Source: Agrypnia vestita
Taxonomy: Eukaryota > Arthropoda > Insecta > Trichoptera > Phryganeidae
Assembly (NCBI GenBank): GCA_016648135.1
Contig: JADDOH010014948.1
Coordinates: 1 to 64,000, forward strand
Direction: 5' to 3'
DNA length: 64,000 nt
How positions within the stretch are numbered: the stretch's first letter is position 1; each line of letters begins with the position of its first letter. Below are positions 32,881-44,602 of this stretch, piece by piece. The position numbers and the translations under genes were made by a program. Under the pieces are notes generated by a model. The model ran no database searches, was not told where the DNA came from, and saw nothing but the letters and a program-made list of their open reading frames with translations.

Positions 32881-33379
32881 TCTAAAATACGTAAACTTAA
32901 ATTATCTATTTATCAGTCATTTATTAATAGATTACAAAAAAAATTCACTGGTTTATTAGTTTTGAACTATGTATGTATTAGGTAATTACATTAAGTTAAA
33001 TATATTATTATCAATATCGTGTAACTTCTCCATTTAAAAAATGCACCTATAACGCCCATGGCGAGGGTATGTGCCTATACGAATGCGAAAATTTCGTTTA
33101 GAAATTAATTCAATTGAAATTAATGTAACAGAATATAGTCTCTCTAAAATTAAGTCATATACTATTAATAAACTTTGTTCACCAACTAGGCATGTTCAAA
33201 CTCACCTACTGGTCTAAAAGTTAAAGTTTCGATGGCGGCGCTAGGCAGCGATAAATTGTATTTTAATAGCACAGACGCTTAGATTTATTTATAAATGTAG
33301 ACAATTTAAAGTGTTGTATATCTCAGAGAATATTAATACGCATGTAAATCCTATTTAAACAATGGCAGCAGAACCCCGA

Positions 33380-33556
33380 TGTGATTTTGTTTTAGCTTCA
33401 ACAGGCCAAGAGGCCAATTACGGAAGCGAAACAACACAAAACACTCAGGCTTGAGTAAATCGCAAAGGTTAATTGTGACCTCACCAGGAATCAAAACCGG
33501 AACCCTCCGTGTGAGAGGCCAATGTAATGTCCACTGACTGGGCTACGAAGGTCGCC
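33380..33556 (-). repeat. tRNA-derived SINE, family A, best copy
   Basis: On the minus strand: head GCGACCTTCGTAGCCCAGTC...GTGGACATTACATTGGCC...GGTTTTGATTCCTGGTGAGG, then a body ACTCAAGCCTGAGTGTTTTG...GTTTCGCTTCCGTAATTGGC...CCTGTTGAAGC. The body recurs at 55.09-55.21 kb and the head at 5.16 and 10.2 kb. Confidence 0.75.
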
Positions 33557-33829
33557 GATAATGATGATTGACTTACAAGCTAAAGCCTCTCAAGAAGGGG
33601 AATTCAATGAAGAAAAAACACCAGTCTTCTTTATCAAAAACCTTTTGGTTTCAGATATTCCTGTAAGCAAATATTTGAATAGGTATGCCATCTGTCAGAA
33701 AACAATTAGGTTATATCGAAACTTATTGACCAATCAAGCGAAGCCGATTGCTCTTCTGCAAGTGTTAATAAATTATACCTACTATCGTTTAACCACCGAC
33801 AGTTTTTATATCACTCGCGGAAAAATATA

Positions 33830-34070
33830 CATTTATCTCTCATTTGCATTATCATTACCTCCATATAAAAGAAGAAGTCCGATGATAACGGAATGAGATG
33901 AATATACCAAAGCTATCAGCGGTTGACCGGTTAACCGCCGAAAGGTTTTGCATGACTTACGCAAAAATAATTATTTCTCTTATTTGCACAATTATTGGCC
34001 CCATATAAAAGAAAAGACAGATAATAACAGAATGAGCTGGTCATACCAAAGCTCTCAGCGGTTGACCTAT
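33830..34070 (+). repeat. Direct tandem repeat, about 139-bp period
   Basis: Blocks with CATATAAAAGAA, GATAACGGAATGAG, CATACCAAAGCT and TCAGCGGTTGACC appear twice. The copies are diverged. An ORF at 33,561-33,896 that enters this region shows no recognisable motif. Confidence 0.65.
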
Positions 34071-35609
34071 ATCTTTCTTCCATCTATCTCAATTGTGTTA
34101 TAAAAAAAACTTCATTCTGTTTCAAAACGAACTAACAAATCAGATACGCGATGGCTCGAGTACTATAACGATATTTAAAAAGTTATTAAATTATCTGTGT
34201 ACATATAAGTATGAACGTTGCATGCATACCTACTAGCGGGATTATTAAATATTACAGAAAAAAAAATATTTTGTGTTCTTCCAAATAAACCAATGCGAGC
34301 GAGGCGATATAGCACGTCACCTATTGCTTTTATCCTACTCTACTTTACTCATAAATTTTATTTCACAGTACAATTTTAATTTCCATTTCATAAAACGTAT
34401 ATTTTTGGATATCTGGAATATGTACAATGGCTCAAATGCTAAATTAAGCCTCTGAAAATCTTACGATTTGCGACAGTCTTCTGATTTTCGAAACGCCATT
34501 TTCTCCATAATTGGCTAATTAGATAAAAGTATAATTTTAATCAGCTAGATCATCAGTCTGCGTTATAATATAACGGTTATCCGAAGAAATAAAGTAATAC
34601 CAGAAAGATATTTCTTCAATTAAATATGAAGTGTAAAACTAAACATATATATACTTATACTACCTCTTGTATAGAATTTTGACAAAGATCGATGTATCGC
34701 AAATTATGTTTTTTAACATTGTAAAATAGATTTTACAGAAACATCGACTATTGACCACCATAGCCACCCGCAGGGCCTAGCAACAAGCAATTAACGACAG
34801 CTGATTGCTTTCCGCTAGTTTTGCATACTGTCTTTCATGAAATACAATATGGAAAATACATTTTGAAATATGAAATACAAGCATAGATATAAAAATCATA
34901 AGAATATTATGTATACACACATGGTCCATTATCAAAACTTATCGTCCGGAGAGATCGGAAGCATACAATAACCCAAAAAACTCCACGGAATATTTTATAA
35001 TGTGTTTCATGAAATTTTGGACTTAGGTGATGTCACCGAAAATGTTCGAAAATAAAATTGTCATAATTTTATGCACAGATGTACTACAAATACTTTCACG
35101 TAGATATTATACATACTGCATAATTCTGCCCCAGTTTATTAAAATGTGCTTTATCTGAACTTTCTTGTTTTTATTGTTTATGGATGTCTATGGCTATATT
35201 CTCTTTTCTATGCTACGGCTTACGGCCCAAATATATTGTCTTTTGGTCTATATTCTGTGCTCTTTTCTATGGGCATAAATATTAATGGCGGCGGTGAGTT
35301 GGGCGTAATGTCTGCTGGACGAAAGAAATGGTTAACTGTGCCTAAAGTCCACTTATATATTTGAAATTGATTGCTATTAAATCAAAAAATTATAAAAATG
35401 AGTGCATGTTAGTATTTTTGTTATTTGTGTGCTTCATATAATTGCATTTGTGAATGTTTATAATCTTCACCTTGAATGTCATAAAAAAAGCGCCGGTGAA
35501 CTTTCTGTAAATAAAGTTTATTAATCATCATCGTATGTGTATTACCGGGATAAATGATGCGACATTAATAAATCTATCTTCCGTTTATAATAGTTTTGTG
35601 TGATTGTAG
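34071..35609. other. Upstream flank / first visible intron of PHF14
   Basis: No coding exon able to supply an ATG and end in phase 1 before a GT donor could be identified here. ATGGCGGCG|GTGAGT at 35,285 looks start-like but has the wrong phase for the next exon. Confidence 0.4.
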
Positions 35610-35771
35610 ATGAGAGAGATCCTGCTAAAAGGAGAGTTAAACCTGTGGAAACTGCACAATCCTTGCTTGATTTTGATTTGGGAGAAAGCTCGGACGATTC
35701 TGATTTCAGAATTGAAGACCATGCTGAGGAGAGTGACGATTATTCTTTTGATTCCGATGATGTCGATCGAG
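35610..35771 (+). CDS. PHF14: PHF14 visible exon 1 (acidic N-terminus)
   Basis: Acceptor TTGTAG before 35,610; donor GAG|GTATTT. It starts in phase 1 (last two bases of a GAT codon) and ends in phase 1. It encodes DERDPAKRRVKPVE, a SLLDFDLGESSDDSDF segment and a Ser/Asp-rich stretch. The KRRxVKP...SSDDSDF order matches the N-terminus of vertebrate PHF14. A short first coding exon supplying the Met must lie upstream. Confidence 0.88.
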
Positions 35772-35964
35772 GTATTTATATAATTATATGACGTGAAACC
35801 TGTCCATTGAAACATTTTACTTGGATTCTTTACAATGTCAGTAGCATATCAATACGTTTAGTTGTATACATATTTCCCAATGAAAACGATGGAAGTTTTA
35901 CTTCGATAATTTTTGCAGACGATGGCATATCTGAATAATAGAAATTTTAATTACCCCTTTACAG

Positions 35965-36125
35965 CGGACAAAAATGGCGAAGAAAATGATTCTGATAATT
36001 CTGGGGACTCTTCATTTGTCACTAAATTTTCTGGAAACAAAACTAAACCTAGTCATGGAGAGCCTTCGAATAAGATGACAGTTCATGACCTCTTACAAAA
36101 AGCTAAACTCAACAATGATTTAAAG
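35965..36125 (+). CDS. PHF14: PHF14 visible exon 2 (acidic linker)
   Basis: Acceptor CCTTTACAG, donor AAG|GTAATC, phase 1 to phase 0. It encodes a low-complexity DKNGEENDSDNSGDSS stretch and MTVHDLLQKAKLNNDLK, a short helix-forming segment just before PHD1. Confidence 0.88.
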
Positions 36126-36765
36126 GTAATCTATTAAAATTTTGTTATTCTAGCAAGTGTCAGTTCATAAAATACTCCAGTTATTGGTTTTTCTGTATGA
36201 CAAGCATCTTTCTACTGATCTTATCTATAACATCTGATATAGTTTATTATATATTAATTTAACATTCTCTGAGATAAACACACGCATATTGTCCAGCTGT
36301 TAATTTAAAATTCTCTAAAAATATGGCAATTTGCTGGTCATCAGACAGAGCATCGAATCACTGATCTTTATATTTGAGAGTGGCCTTCTCATTACTCAGC
36401 CAAACATAATTGAATAAATGTTTAATGTAATTTAATGAAAACAGATTATAAAGAAACAAATGGGAACTGGTTTATTCAGCAATAGGACAATGTTAGTCCA
36501 ATTTATTCTTTTTCTAAATTATGTTTTGCGTGATATTTCATTTATCTCTTATTGTAAAAATATTTCATGAAACTTTGCTCTTTTCAAAACCCAAGACATT
36601 TTAATTATTTTTCTAGTTTTCTGTCTGCCTTTAACTGCTTACCATGCCATAACGTTAATTTAGTTAAAATAATGTAAGAACATTGATGTTGTCGCACTTT
36701 TATAAGCAAACTTTTATTTTTTAAATTTTACTAAAATTACTTTATTTACATTTTTCAAAATGCAG

Positions 36766-36880
36766 GGAGTGACAGCAGATTTGGCAAAAATGCTAATCTG
36801 CGCTGGATGTCTTGGCTCGAGAAGTGATGACTCCAATGAGATAGTCGAGTGCGATGGCTGTGGAGTCACAGTACATGAAG
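36766..36880 (+). CDS. PHF14: PHF14 visible exon 3 (first half of PHD1)
   Basis: Acceptor AAATGCAG, donor GAAG|GTATTG, phase 0 to 1. It encodes MLICAGCLG, NEIVECDGCGVTVHEG: the first two Cys pairs and the His of PHD1. In vertebrates the same segment reads with ICCVCLG and IIQCDNCGITVHEG. Confidence 0.93.
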
Positions 36881-38969
36881 GTATTGCCAATGATTCATCT
36901 TCCCCGTCGACCAGTAATTAATAATAAAATAATTGTTGATCAATTTAAATAATTTACTTCTACAGGCAATATAATTTTTTGCCACAATTTAAATACATTT
37001 CGCTGGGATAATTCAAATGGATGTGTTAAGAGTGCGCTGATTGAAAAAATCTAATTGGCACTGTGTTCTATGTAAAGAGTTGCTAAAATATGTTCGGAAT
37101 TTGAAAACTTAAGAACACGCCATATTTTGAAATGAGAATTTTAATGTATGACAATGCGTTCATCCTTCATAAACCATTTTTTGGTGTGGTGATTGCAGAT
37201 CGATACTGGAAATGTATCAGTTTGTATCGAAATTCACCAATTGTAAATTATTACAATATTAATTATTAGCTATCTGAAAGCTTTTCGCAAACCGGAAAAA
37301 TACTTAAATTTTCACAAAATACTTGAGAAATTAGCCAAAGTAAATGTAAAATGTTTTGTTTTGTATTTAGGCTGTAAAAATATTTGCTAAAATGTATGAG
37401 GCAGTGGTAGCTGATTTTAAATGTGAACATTTTGATCATGTCATAATTGTTGCACCTTAGTTTCTTATATTTTTATATAAATTAGTGCATTCGCCCGTGG
37501 TACTAATTGCTTGTCAGTCGATGAAATGAACATTTTACTCGCATGCCACACAAATAATGATAATATTTCCCTATAAAACAAAAAAATATGTAAAAGTCTC
37601 CTGTATATGAGAAATTTCATTACATTTTCCATTTGCAAAATATGCTTAAGTATAAAATTATGTGTAAAATCGACCAAAGCTTAATCATTTGTAACATACT
37701 TGCATTATCAAAATCATTATCATATATTTTTTAATTTTGTTAATATGTAAATTCAAACAAATACATACAGATCAAATTCCACTATAAGAAATACTGATTA
37801 AGAGGTTCACTGCCATCTCTGCCAATCGGAAAACTCCGCACAAGCCAATTGGAGTTTCGTATCAACATCACATTTATTTCTCGTTGTTCATCTGGCGACC
37901 GTCACTTGTTTTATAATTAAAATATAGAGCCAAAACAATAAAAAAACTTTGGCTTTGATTATTAATTATTTTAGATGCATACCTAAAATGTGAACTCTGA
38001 ATTTAGTATATTTATAGAGATATTCACATATTTAGAGGCGATGTCAATTCAGGGGAAGAATGATTAACCTGTCTAGGGCCCAAAAATTCCAAATCAAAGG
38101 CTTGGGCCTGAGATTTTCTGAATTTTTTGTGATTTTTATTTTTACGAAAAATATGAAAACACGCGTATATTAAAAAAAAAACCACACACATTTGTATTAT
38201 TTTATCGTAAGTGTCGAAATGCAATCATTTTTTTATCGTTTAAGTAAAAAAAAAAATCTTTTTTTGAATTCTGATAATGTTGCCAGCGCAACATTTTCCG
38301 AAAAATAATAATTAATTTTTATTTGTTTATTAAAGACAACACTACTATTATTATTTGATGCCTACCTAATAATCTTCTTCTTTGTGGTATATTTTGTTGC
38401 ACGGCACACAACGGAACATCGCACTCATAAAACATAAATATGATACACTTTCACAAACACACATATTTCAAATAAAAGCAACATAATTGCGTGTATTTTT
38501 GTTAATAAATCACTGTTAGTATTCAATTGAATCATAAATCAACAAAAACTGACGAATATCGCAAAACATATCGTATATATTTGTGTATACATGTACAAAT
38601 AAATCGAAAATTGAAAAAAATAAATCGTATTTCCCGCGCACTCTGTGCGTGACCTTGAATGATGGAATATTTGAATTTCGATTACACAACATGCCTGCCG
38701 GGCGCCATCTACAAAATTTTTCTATATGATTTACGCGGTCATTGAGAAATAATTAATTACGTTCCGGACACACGGGTGCGCCCTGGCCCCTGGGGACAGT
38801 CGCGCTAGGGCGCACGGGTGCGGCCTGGCCCCAGGCTCATTAATAAAATATATCTTACAGTCCCGTGAATTTCGTTGCAAATGAGTTTTAACTTTTTATT
38901 TTTAGTAAGTAACTGCCATCTTCATAATCTACCTTTCTTGTTTAGAAAATGTATTTTTCTTTTCTCTAG
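36881..38969 (+). other. PHF14 intron between visible exons 3 and 4
   Basis: About 2.1 kb of AT-rich DNA. Near 38,640-38,830 it becomes GC-rich, with two CACGGGTGCG-CCTGGCCCC units (38,770-38,798 and 38,814-38,840) and GGGCGCCATCTA at 38,701. No exon or coding relic recognised. Confidence 0.6.
38766..38842 (+). repeat. GC-rich direct repeat in intron
   Basis: CACGGGTGCGCCCTGGCCCC is followed 45 bp later by CACGGGTGCGGCCTGGCCCC; one base differs. The composition is unlike the surrounding intron. Confidence 0.7.
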
Positions 38970-39098
38970 GTTGTTACGGAGTATCAGATGTCACAAGCGA
39001 ATCCAGCACAGTTAGCTCTGCATCCACCGAACCTTGGTTTTGTGAAGCTTGCAAAGCCGGGGTCATCAATCCGGCATGTGAACTGTGCCCCAACACAG
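38970..39098 (+). CDS. PHF14: PHF14 visible exon 4 (second half of PHD1 and zinc knuckle start)
   Basis: Acceptor TTTCTCTAG, donor ACAG|GTATCA, phase 1 to 1. It encodes GCYGVSD, a Ser/Thr-rich insert, STEPWFCEACKAGV and CELCPNTG. It closes PHD1 with C-x2-C and opens the zinc knuckle (CELC). Confidence 0.95.
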
Positions 39099-40054
39099 GT
39101 ATCATTTTTACTATTTCATTCATTTTTACATATATATATATATATATGTCAAGGGAAATTTGAACTGCATTTGCAGAACAAACCATTTAGTACTTTCAAC
39201 TTCAATTATTCATTATTATTATTAACCACAAAATCAACAAGCTACTCTCTAATTCCCTTTTAGTTTGATTATTTTTTTTAATAACTGCGTTTGTGATGTT
39301 AAAATGTTTAATTTTCTTTGGAAGAAGTACTTATCTTATTATTTAACATGTTTAAGGACAGTTGTATTTCTAATAACAGTGCTTGAGTCAGCAAAAATAT
39401 GAAATTGAAAGTTTGATTGTGAGGGAAGATTAAAGAAGCCTTCCCGAATTCAAAGATAACTCTAAGATAACAAGACGATTTGGAAAAAAATCTGTTTTTT
39501 TTTTTGCTAGTGAGAACAGCAATCTTTTTTATGTATTAAGATAATAAATATTGTGTTTTCAAAATCATTTCTTGAAATATGCAAAAATACAGACATTTTT
39601 CACAAAAGTAATGATTTTTTCATGACTTTTGTTTTTGGTGAATTTCATGGCTGCATCACAATATTTTTTTATTTGTCCCTTTAATTTCAAATTAACAAGG
39701 TTCTACTGTAATTAAAAATTGATTTAGAAGAGAAATAGGGCAATTCTTTCCCAAAAATTAAATTAGTTTGAAACCTTTCTTTAAAGGTCTTCAATAAAAA
39801 AATGTGTTTTGCCATATGTAGCTTTTAATTTTTTATTTAAAAAATAATAATTCACTTATGGATTTGCATAAAATAGTATAGTTTAAAAAATACATTATAA
39901 ATTGTATATATTGAAATATATATTATTTAAATGACCAAATTAAAGTATCTAAATATTGACATTCTTTTAAAGTAAATATCCAAACTTTCAATGTAGGCTT
40001 AAGCATAATAATTGTAAATCGTATTAATGATCACTATCAGTACATGGTATAGGT

Positions 40055-40318
40055 CAGTGATGGTGAACCTTTTGGGCTTGGAGAGTCAAAAATTACTTTA
40101 TCTTAACTCCACTGGCATGCTAGCTGCTGGCTATATGTTTATATTTGTGTATGGCTATTCGGCACTTGTCGGCCTGGGGTCGGTTGTTTGCCAGACTTCG
40201 TAAATATTGAACATGCGTACTATAATAATTTTTCTTTAGTAACTCAAGTATTAGTGAAAGCTGGCAGGTCACCCATATTGTCACCTTTAAAACGCATGTT
40301 GTAGGTTCACCATCACTG
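40055..40318. mobile_element. hAT-type MITE in PHF14 intron
   Basis: Terminal inverted repeats CAGTGATGGTGAACCT and AGGTTCACCATCACTG are perfect over 16 bp. The flanking octamers GTATAGGT and ATATACGT agree at 6 of 8 positions, compatible with a decayed 8-bp hAT target duplication. 264 bp, no coding capacity. Confidence 0.8.
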
Positions 40319-40455
40319 ATATACGTATTGAATTTTCAACTTTCCGGTCTGCAGGTTAAATGTTATGCCCAAAAAACCTGCTCAAAAATATGTGCATTAA
40401 TTGTTCATATCGATTGTACTTTTATGTTATATTAATAAATAAATAAATATTTTAG

Positions 40456-40538
40456 GTGGAATATTTAAAGAAACAGAGGTTGGAGCCTGGGTGCACCTTG
40501 TATGTGCTCTTTATGTCCCTGGAGTGGCTTTCTCAGAG
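40456..40538 (+). CDS. PHF14: PHF14 visible exon 5 (zinc knuckle)
   Basis: Acceptor ATATTTTAG, donor GAG|GTAAAT, phase 1 to 0. It encodes GGIFKETEVGAWVHLVCALY, PGVAFSE; the WVHxxCALYxPGV string is a hallmark of the knuckle between the two fingers of PZP proteins. Confidence 0.95.
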
Positions 40539-40983
40539 GTAAATCATGTATGGCTAATCGACTTCATTTTATTTTAATCCTTTCCCAGTCGAATTGCACA
40601 AACATTATCCACAGTTTTGTGATTAGACTGTTCAAAAAATCTTTTAGCATTTCAACACGTTTATAAATTTATTTTTAATCCATTAAGCTTACAATTGACA
40701 GATTTAAAATAGGTTAGTCTTTTTGCCATACAACTATTTGTATATTCGATTTCTTCCTTTTTACTGTCAATAGTGACACATGTTATATTTAAAAAAATAT
40801 TGTTGCTACCCCTCTGTGTCAAATTAACTTAGACCCGACTAAGATGCTCGTACTGATTAATTAATTTTCCTAATGTTGGTTAACTCGCATTGTCAGTTGT
40901 ACAATCTGGTTGTGTGTCCGAGGTCGGGTTGCTTGGAGAGAATTTACTTTCTCTCTTCACCTGTGTGCATTATACACTTGCAG

Positions 40984-41138
40984 GTGGAGAAGTTGTGTGG
41001 TGTGACGCTGTTTGAAATGGCTTATAGCAGATGGGGGGCCAGAGCTTGTTGTCTTTGTGAAAATGAAATGTTTTCCCGCACCGGCATCTGCATCGGCTGT
41101 GATGCTGGAATGTGTAGAACCTACTTCCATGTTACTTG
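40984..41138 (+). CDS. PHF14: PHF14 visible exon 6 (extended PHD)
   Basis: Acceptor CACTTGCAG, donor CTTG|GTAAGA, phase 0 to 2. It encodes VTLFEMAYSRWGARACCLCE, RTGICIGCDAGMCRTYFHVT-C. CCLC, C-x2-C and FHVTC are the metal ligands of the second finger. Confidence 0.95.
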
Positions 41139-41163
41139 GTAAGATTTTTTATGTTTTTAACTA

Positions 41164-42630
41164 CAGTTAAACTCTCTTAATATGTTTTTCAAGGGACCAG
41201 CAAATAAAAACTTATTAGGCGTGAAAACATATTAATAGTGATTTCAATATTTTCATAAATTATTTACACTTTTTAATTTTGTGTTTTAATTAAATTTTCG
41301 TTTATATAATATGACAATTTAAGGACATTTTATTTTTAAAAATGAAGTAGGTAAATATACACATTTGTAAAATATTACCTTTGTAAATACATAGCACCTG
41401 AGGGTCAGAAAACAATAAAAACCACCAAAACTATAAAAAACATTAGCACTATCAAAAAATTTTAATATAAATCGGTGTATATTGACAAATCAAAAACCTC
41501 ACGAATACGAAAAAAAATACAAAAAGCTGCCTGTATCTACTTTCCCTGGCTTGGTAAAGATTGCACATTTGTAAAAAATAACCATTTGTAAATAGTATTC
41601 TATTTGGCTTCATTTTAAAAATTTATCACTTTTGATGATTTCTACATAATTTAGGTGTACATTCAACATACCGCCTTGAGCAACGTCCTTTTATTTGTGA
41701 TTAATTATGATTTTCTTTATTTTAATTACGTTTGATTTCAGACTACCTTAATATATTCGCGGGCGCGAAAAAAAATTGTGGTATTTTTTATTGCTAAATT
41801 AAATTAGATCCGTTTTTTGTAACTCATTAAGGTCGGCGCCACACTGCGCGTTTTTTCCGTCGTGTCAAATCCGCAACCGAATTTAGCCTCACTTACCTAC
41901 TATATTCTGCGGCGGACCGCGCGGAGAACAAACACACGTGCGGACAATCTGTTAAATGTGGCGCGTTGCAATCAAGAACACGAGACGCGACGTCACTGAT
42001 TTTACGTTGACGTAAGTTCCGCGGGCGGGGAACCAAACAAATTCCGAAACGAGCATTGATGATCCACGTAGTAGCGGCGCGGCATTCCGCTTCGTTAAAG
42101 GCGCGACAGAAAATACACCCAGTGTGACGCCGGCCTTAAAAAACAGTAGGAGATATTACATAATTAATATTACTAATTGTTTCCTCGAAGAAATGCAACC
42201 AAAATGAAAACAGTTTCGTTTAGGCAAATTTATTTTGCGCCAACGTTGATTGATTTTGAAAAAATTATCATAAATAATCTCCAGATAAATTTATTTATTA
42301 AATATTATTTTATTAGCCTATTCAAATACTACAGGGTTTTTTCAGCAGCTAGAACTTTTGTGACGCCACCAAACCCACTTAATTTTTATTGCGCCCATTT
42401 TTCATTTTTAAGAATGTTGTACAAAATTTCCTCTTCCGAAAAACGTATTATGAAGATTTATTTGTATGAACAAATTGAGTTCGGCTATAAATATTTTCAC
42501 GACTTAGGCGAGAAACGTATTAAGCCTAAAAAAATATGAGATTTGTATGGGACTTTTTCGGGGCGGCAGAATTTGAACTTATTTAGTGGGAAAACTTATT
42601 AAAAGTGAATTTATTAAGCGAGTTTCACTG
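41164..42630. mobile_element. Non-autonomous pogo/Tc1-like element in PHF14 intron
   Basis: Left end CAGTTAAACTCTCTTAATA, right end inverted CAGTGAAACTCGCTTAATA. CAGT termini with a TTAATA block resemble pogo/Tigger ends. TA precedes the left end; CA follows the right, a decayed TA duplication. Internal ACTTATTAGGCG and AACGTATTAAGCC resemble subterminal motifs. A 120-codon ORF (42,177-42,539) inside shows no transposase motif. Confidence 0.6.
41827..42139. mobile_element. piggyBac-type MITE (TTAA), nested
   Basis: Flanked by TTAA on both sides. Terminal inverted repeats GGTCGGCGCCACACTGCGCG and GGCCGGCGTCACACTGGGTG agree at most positions. The inside is GC-rich (TGCGGCGGACCGCGCGG), in contrast to its surroundings. 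It sits inside the pogo-like element, so it inserted later. Confidence 0.75.
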
Positions 42631-42989
42631 CATTTCAACAAAAATTCAGTGGTGGAATCACCCCAATGAGTGATGGGGGTTAGAGTCTGATCCGAATGGA
42701 CTACCTATCAATCCTATTTTTCATGGCACAAACACACCTTACATTCATAAATAATTTTTATATATGTCTATTTGTGTACATATTAAGCTTCTATTGAAAA
42801 ATACATTTAACCCCGGATGAGTTTTTTTTTTCGTGTTTCTTTGTTACATTCTGATTATATTATCAGTAAATTTATTACAGATTTATGCACAGAACAAAAA
42901 TATTTGCCAATTCTAATTGTCAATGAGGATGAACCCTTGCATTGTAATAATAATTATAATTTTATTTTTTGTTTACATCATAAATTTAA

Positions 42990-43050
42990 ATTTTAGCATT
43001 ATATCCTCTCTGCCTACCCCTGCGAAAAGGCGAGATGGTTAGTTAGTATT
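42990..43050 (+). repeat. LINE tail fragment (CTCTGCCTACCCC)
   Basis: ATCCTCTCTGCCTACCCCTG, then GCGAAAAGGCGAGATGG: the same 3' terminal motif as at 16.95 kb, without any coding sequence left. Confidence 0.6.
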
Positions 43051-43129
43051 CTGAGAAATTAAAACCTATTAACATTGTTGCTGGGGATTACATTTGGTGT
43101 CCTGCCTACTACACTAGTATTTTACTATA

Positions 43130-43350
43130 ACTATAAAATTCTATCTTACGCTTAATTATCAAAACCGGGGAATCTTTAATGATAAGTGCCTAGTAAAAAA
43201 AGTAAAATAAGTCAATTATACGTGGTATATCCACTGTTTGATACAATACCTTACAAGCCGAAACAGCTCTCACATTTAAAATAACGCTTAACCTGCAGAA
43301 TTGATTAATAATATTTATTAAAATTTAATTTATTTTAAATTTCATTATCA
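43130..43350 (-). repeat. Interspersed repeat, second copy of the window-start element
   Basis: Reverse-complement match to about 12-300, including CGTGGTATATCCACTGTTTG and CCTTACAAGCCGAAACAG. It lies in the intron between visible exons 6 and 7 of PHF14. Confidence 0.6.
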
Positions 43351-43705
43351 GTTCTACAAACTAAACACAAAAACCATTAATAAATGCGTAAATGTTTTTG
43401 TGGTTATTATTACTTTGCAGGGTTATTTTAAAAAGAAGTTTTCTTACTAATGTGGTAGATTCATATGAAGGTCCTGGGACCACAAAACTTATGACATGGA
43501 CTATTATTTGAATAAGAGCAACGTGGAAAGTCGTTACATGTATATCATTATTATACATAAGGATTCGATGAACACCGCTGTTGTATGTTTCAATGTGTTA
43601 ACTGTGGTATAAACATTATGGTACATGTACGTGCACTTGAATGTGCCATTATAGTTGAAAATATAATTTTTTTTTTATAAATAATAATTTTATGTTGCAA
43701 TTTAG

Positions 43706-43858
43706 CGGACAGAGAGAGGGTTTACTGGCCGAAGCACACACGGAAGAAGTAGAACAAGCGGACCCCTTCTATGCCCACTGTAAACTGCACTCCGACAAAA
43801 CTCTTATTAGAAAACGCAAGCGAAATTGGCTCGCCTTGCAACTTCGGACTCAGCAACG
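43706..43858 (+). CDS. PHF14: PHF14 visible exon 7 (end of extended PHD, basic linker)
   Basis: Acceptor GCAATTTAG, donor AACG|GTAAAT, phase 2 to 2. It encodes GQREGLLAEA, DPFYAHCKLHSDK (last Cys and His ligands) and KRKRNWLALQLR. The preceding 2.57-kb intron holds nested transposable elements. Confidence 0.95.
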
Positions 43859-43963
43859 GTAAATAATTCCTATGATTATTAGGACTTTGGAAAATAATAT
43901 CAGTTTTTTATTGTTTCTGTACTGCAAATTTTTCGAAGAATCTTCAGTAAGAAAAATTTTCAG

Positions 43964-44079
43964 GAAAATTGACTTGGAAACCAAAACAGACAGTGCTGCG
44001 CAGTTGAGAACTCGAAGAAAATTAATTAAGTGCAGAAAAAAATTTCTAGCAATGAAGGAGCTAAAAAATGCTCCATGGG
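43964..44079 (+). CDS. PHF14: PHF14 visible exon 8 (basic helix)
   Basis: Acceptor ATTTTCAG, donor TGGG|GTATGT, phase 2 to 1. It encodes a Lys/Arg-rich segment (LRTRRKLIKCRKKFLAMKEL) ending NAPWG-; the Trp leads into the conserved WVP motif of the next exon. Confidence 0.9.
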
Positions 44080-44381
44080 GTATGTTCTTTTTTTACATTA
44101 TATCTTCATTTTTTATAAATGTTTATTTATTTTAAAAATACCTATGTACCTTGTTGAGTAACTTCATATACATTCAACTCTATGAATATTGTTCTGGGAA
44201 GCTTTACAATTTTCGTACCCTGAATTTCATACTGCAGTTTTAAGTTTTTAATTCACGTTGATTAATGGTGTTAGTATCGTAATTTAATGTGCAATAAATT
44301 CACTTATCGTGATTTAACTACAAATTATGTAATACGATTATTTTGAAAATATTACACAGCTGTTTTATTTCACTGGCGTTG

Positions 44382-44493
44382 CTATTAATTTTGGTTCAAT
44401 AATTGTATGAATGATATTTCTCTTTAGTTCCGGTCTCTATTAATTGTGATTTAATAATTGTATAAATTATATTTTCTCTTTAGTTCCGACACA
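44382..44493 (+). repeat. 56-bp tandem duplication covering the exon-9 splice acceptor
   Basis: CTATTAATT...TAATAATTGTAT...TTTCTCTTTAGTTCCG occurs twice with a 56-bp offset. The first acceptor AG is at 44,426-44,427, the functional one at 44,482-44,483. Confidence 0.9.
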
Positions 44494-44602
44494 AAAAATG
44501 CCCAGACTTCTACCAACTAGTGCTACAGCCTGTCGTAAACTCCTACACAAAGCTAGTCTCATGGGAATAGACACCTTGGCATTGGAAATGCAAGATGCTC
44601 AG
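44484..44602 (+). CDS. PHF14: PHF14 visible exon 9
   Basis: Acceptor TTCTCTTTAG, donor CAG|GTATGC, phase 1 to 0. It encodes VPTQKMPRLLPTSATACRKL and LMGIDTLALEMQDAQ, matching the conserved WVPxxKxPRxLxxSxxAxRKL block of PHF14. The acceptor and the first bases after it are duplicated 56 bp upstream; the upstream copy would shift the frame and meet a TAA, so 44,484 is the correct start. Confidence 0.93.

Noticed and set aside
33561..33896. 111-codon ORF as a host gene
   Set aside because: It starts in the SINE flank and ends in a diverged tandem repeat; no motif and no splice support.
35285..35300. ATGGCGGCG|GTGAGT as the PHF14 first coding exon
   Set aside because: The context looks like a start codon and donor, but it ends in phase 0 while the next exon (35,610) needs phase 1, and joining would break the frame.
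35600..35609. Start of the 35.6-kb frame as a real translation start
   Set aside because: The frame opens with GTG and runs through an intron acceptor (TTGTAG); homology begins only after it, so this is intron sequence.
38974..39263. ORFs on both strands overlapping 38.97-39.26 kb
   Set aside because: Out-of-frame shadows of PHF14 visible exon 4.
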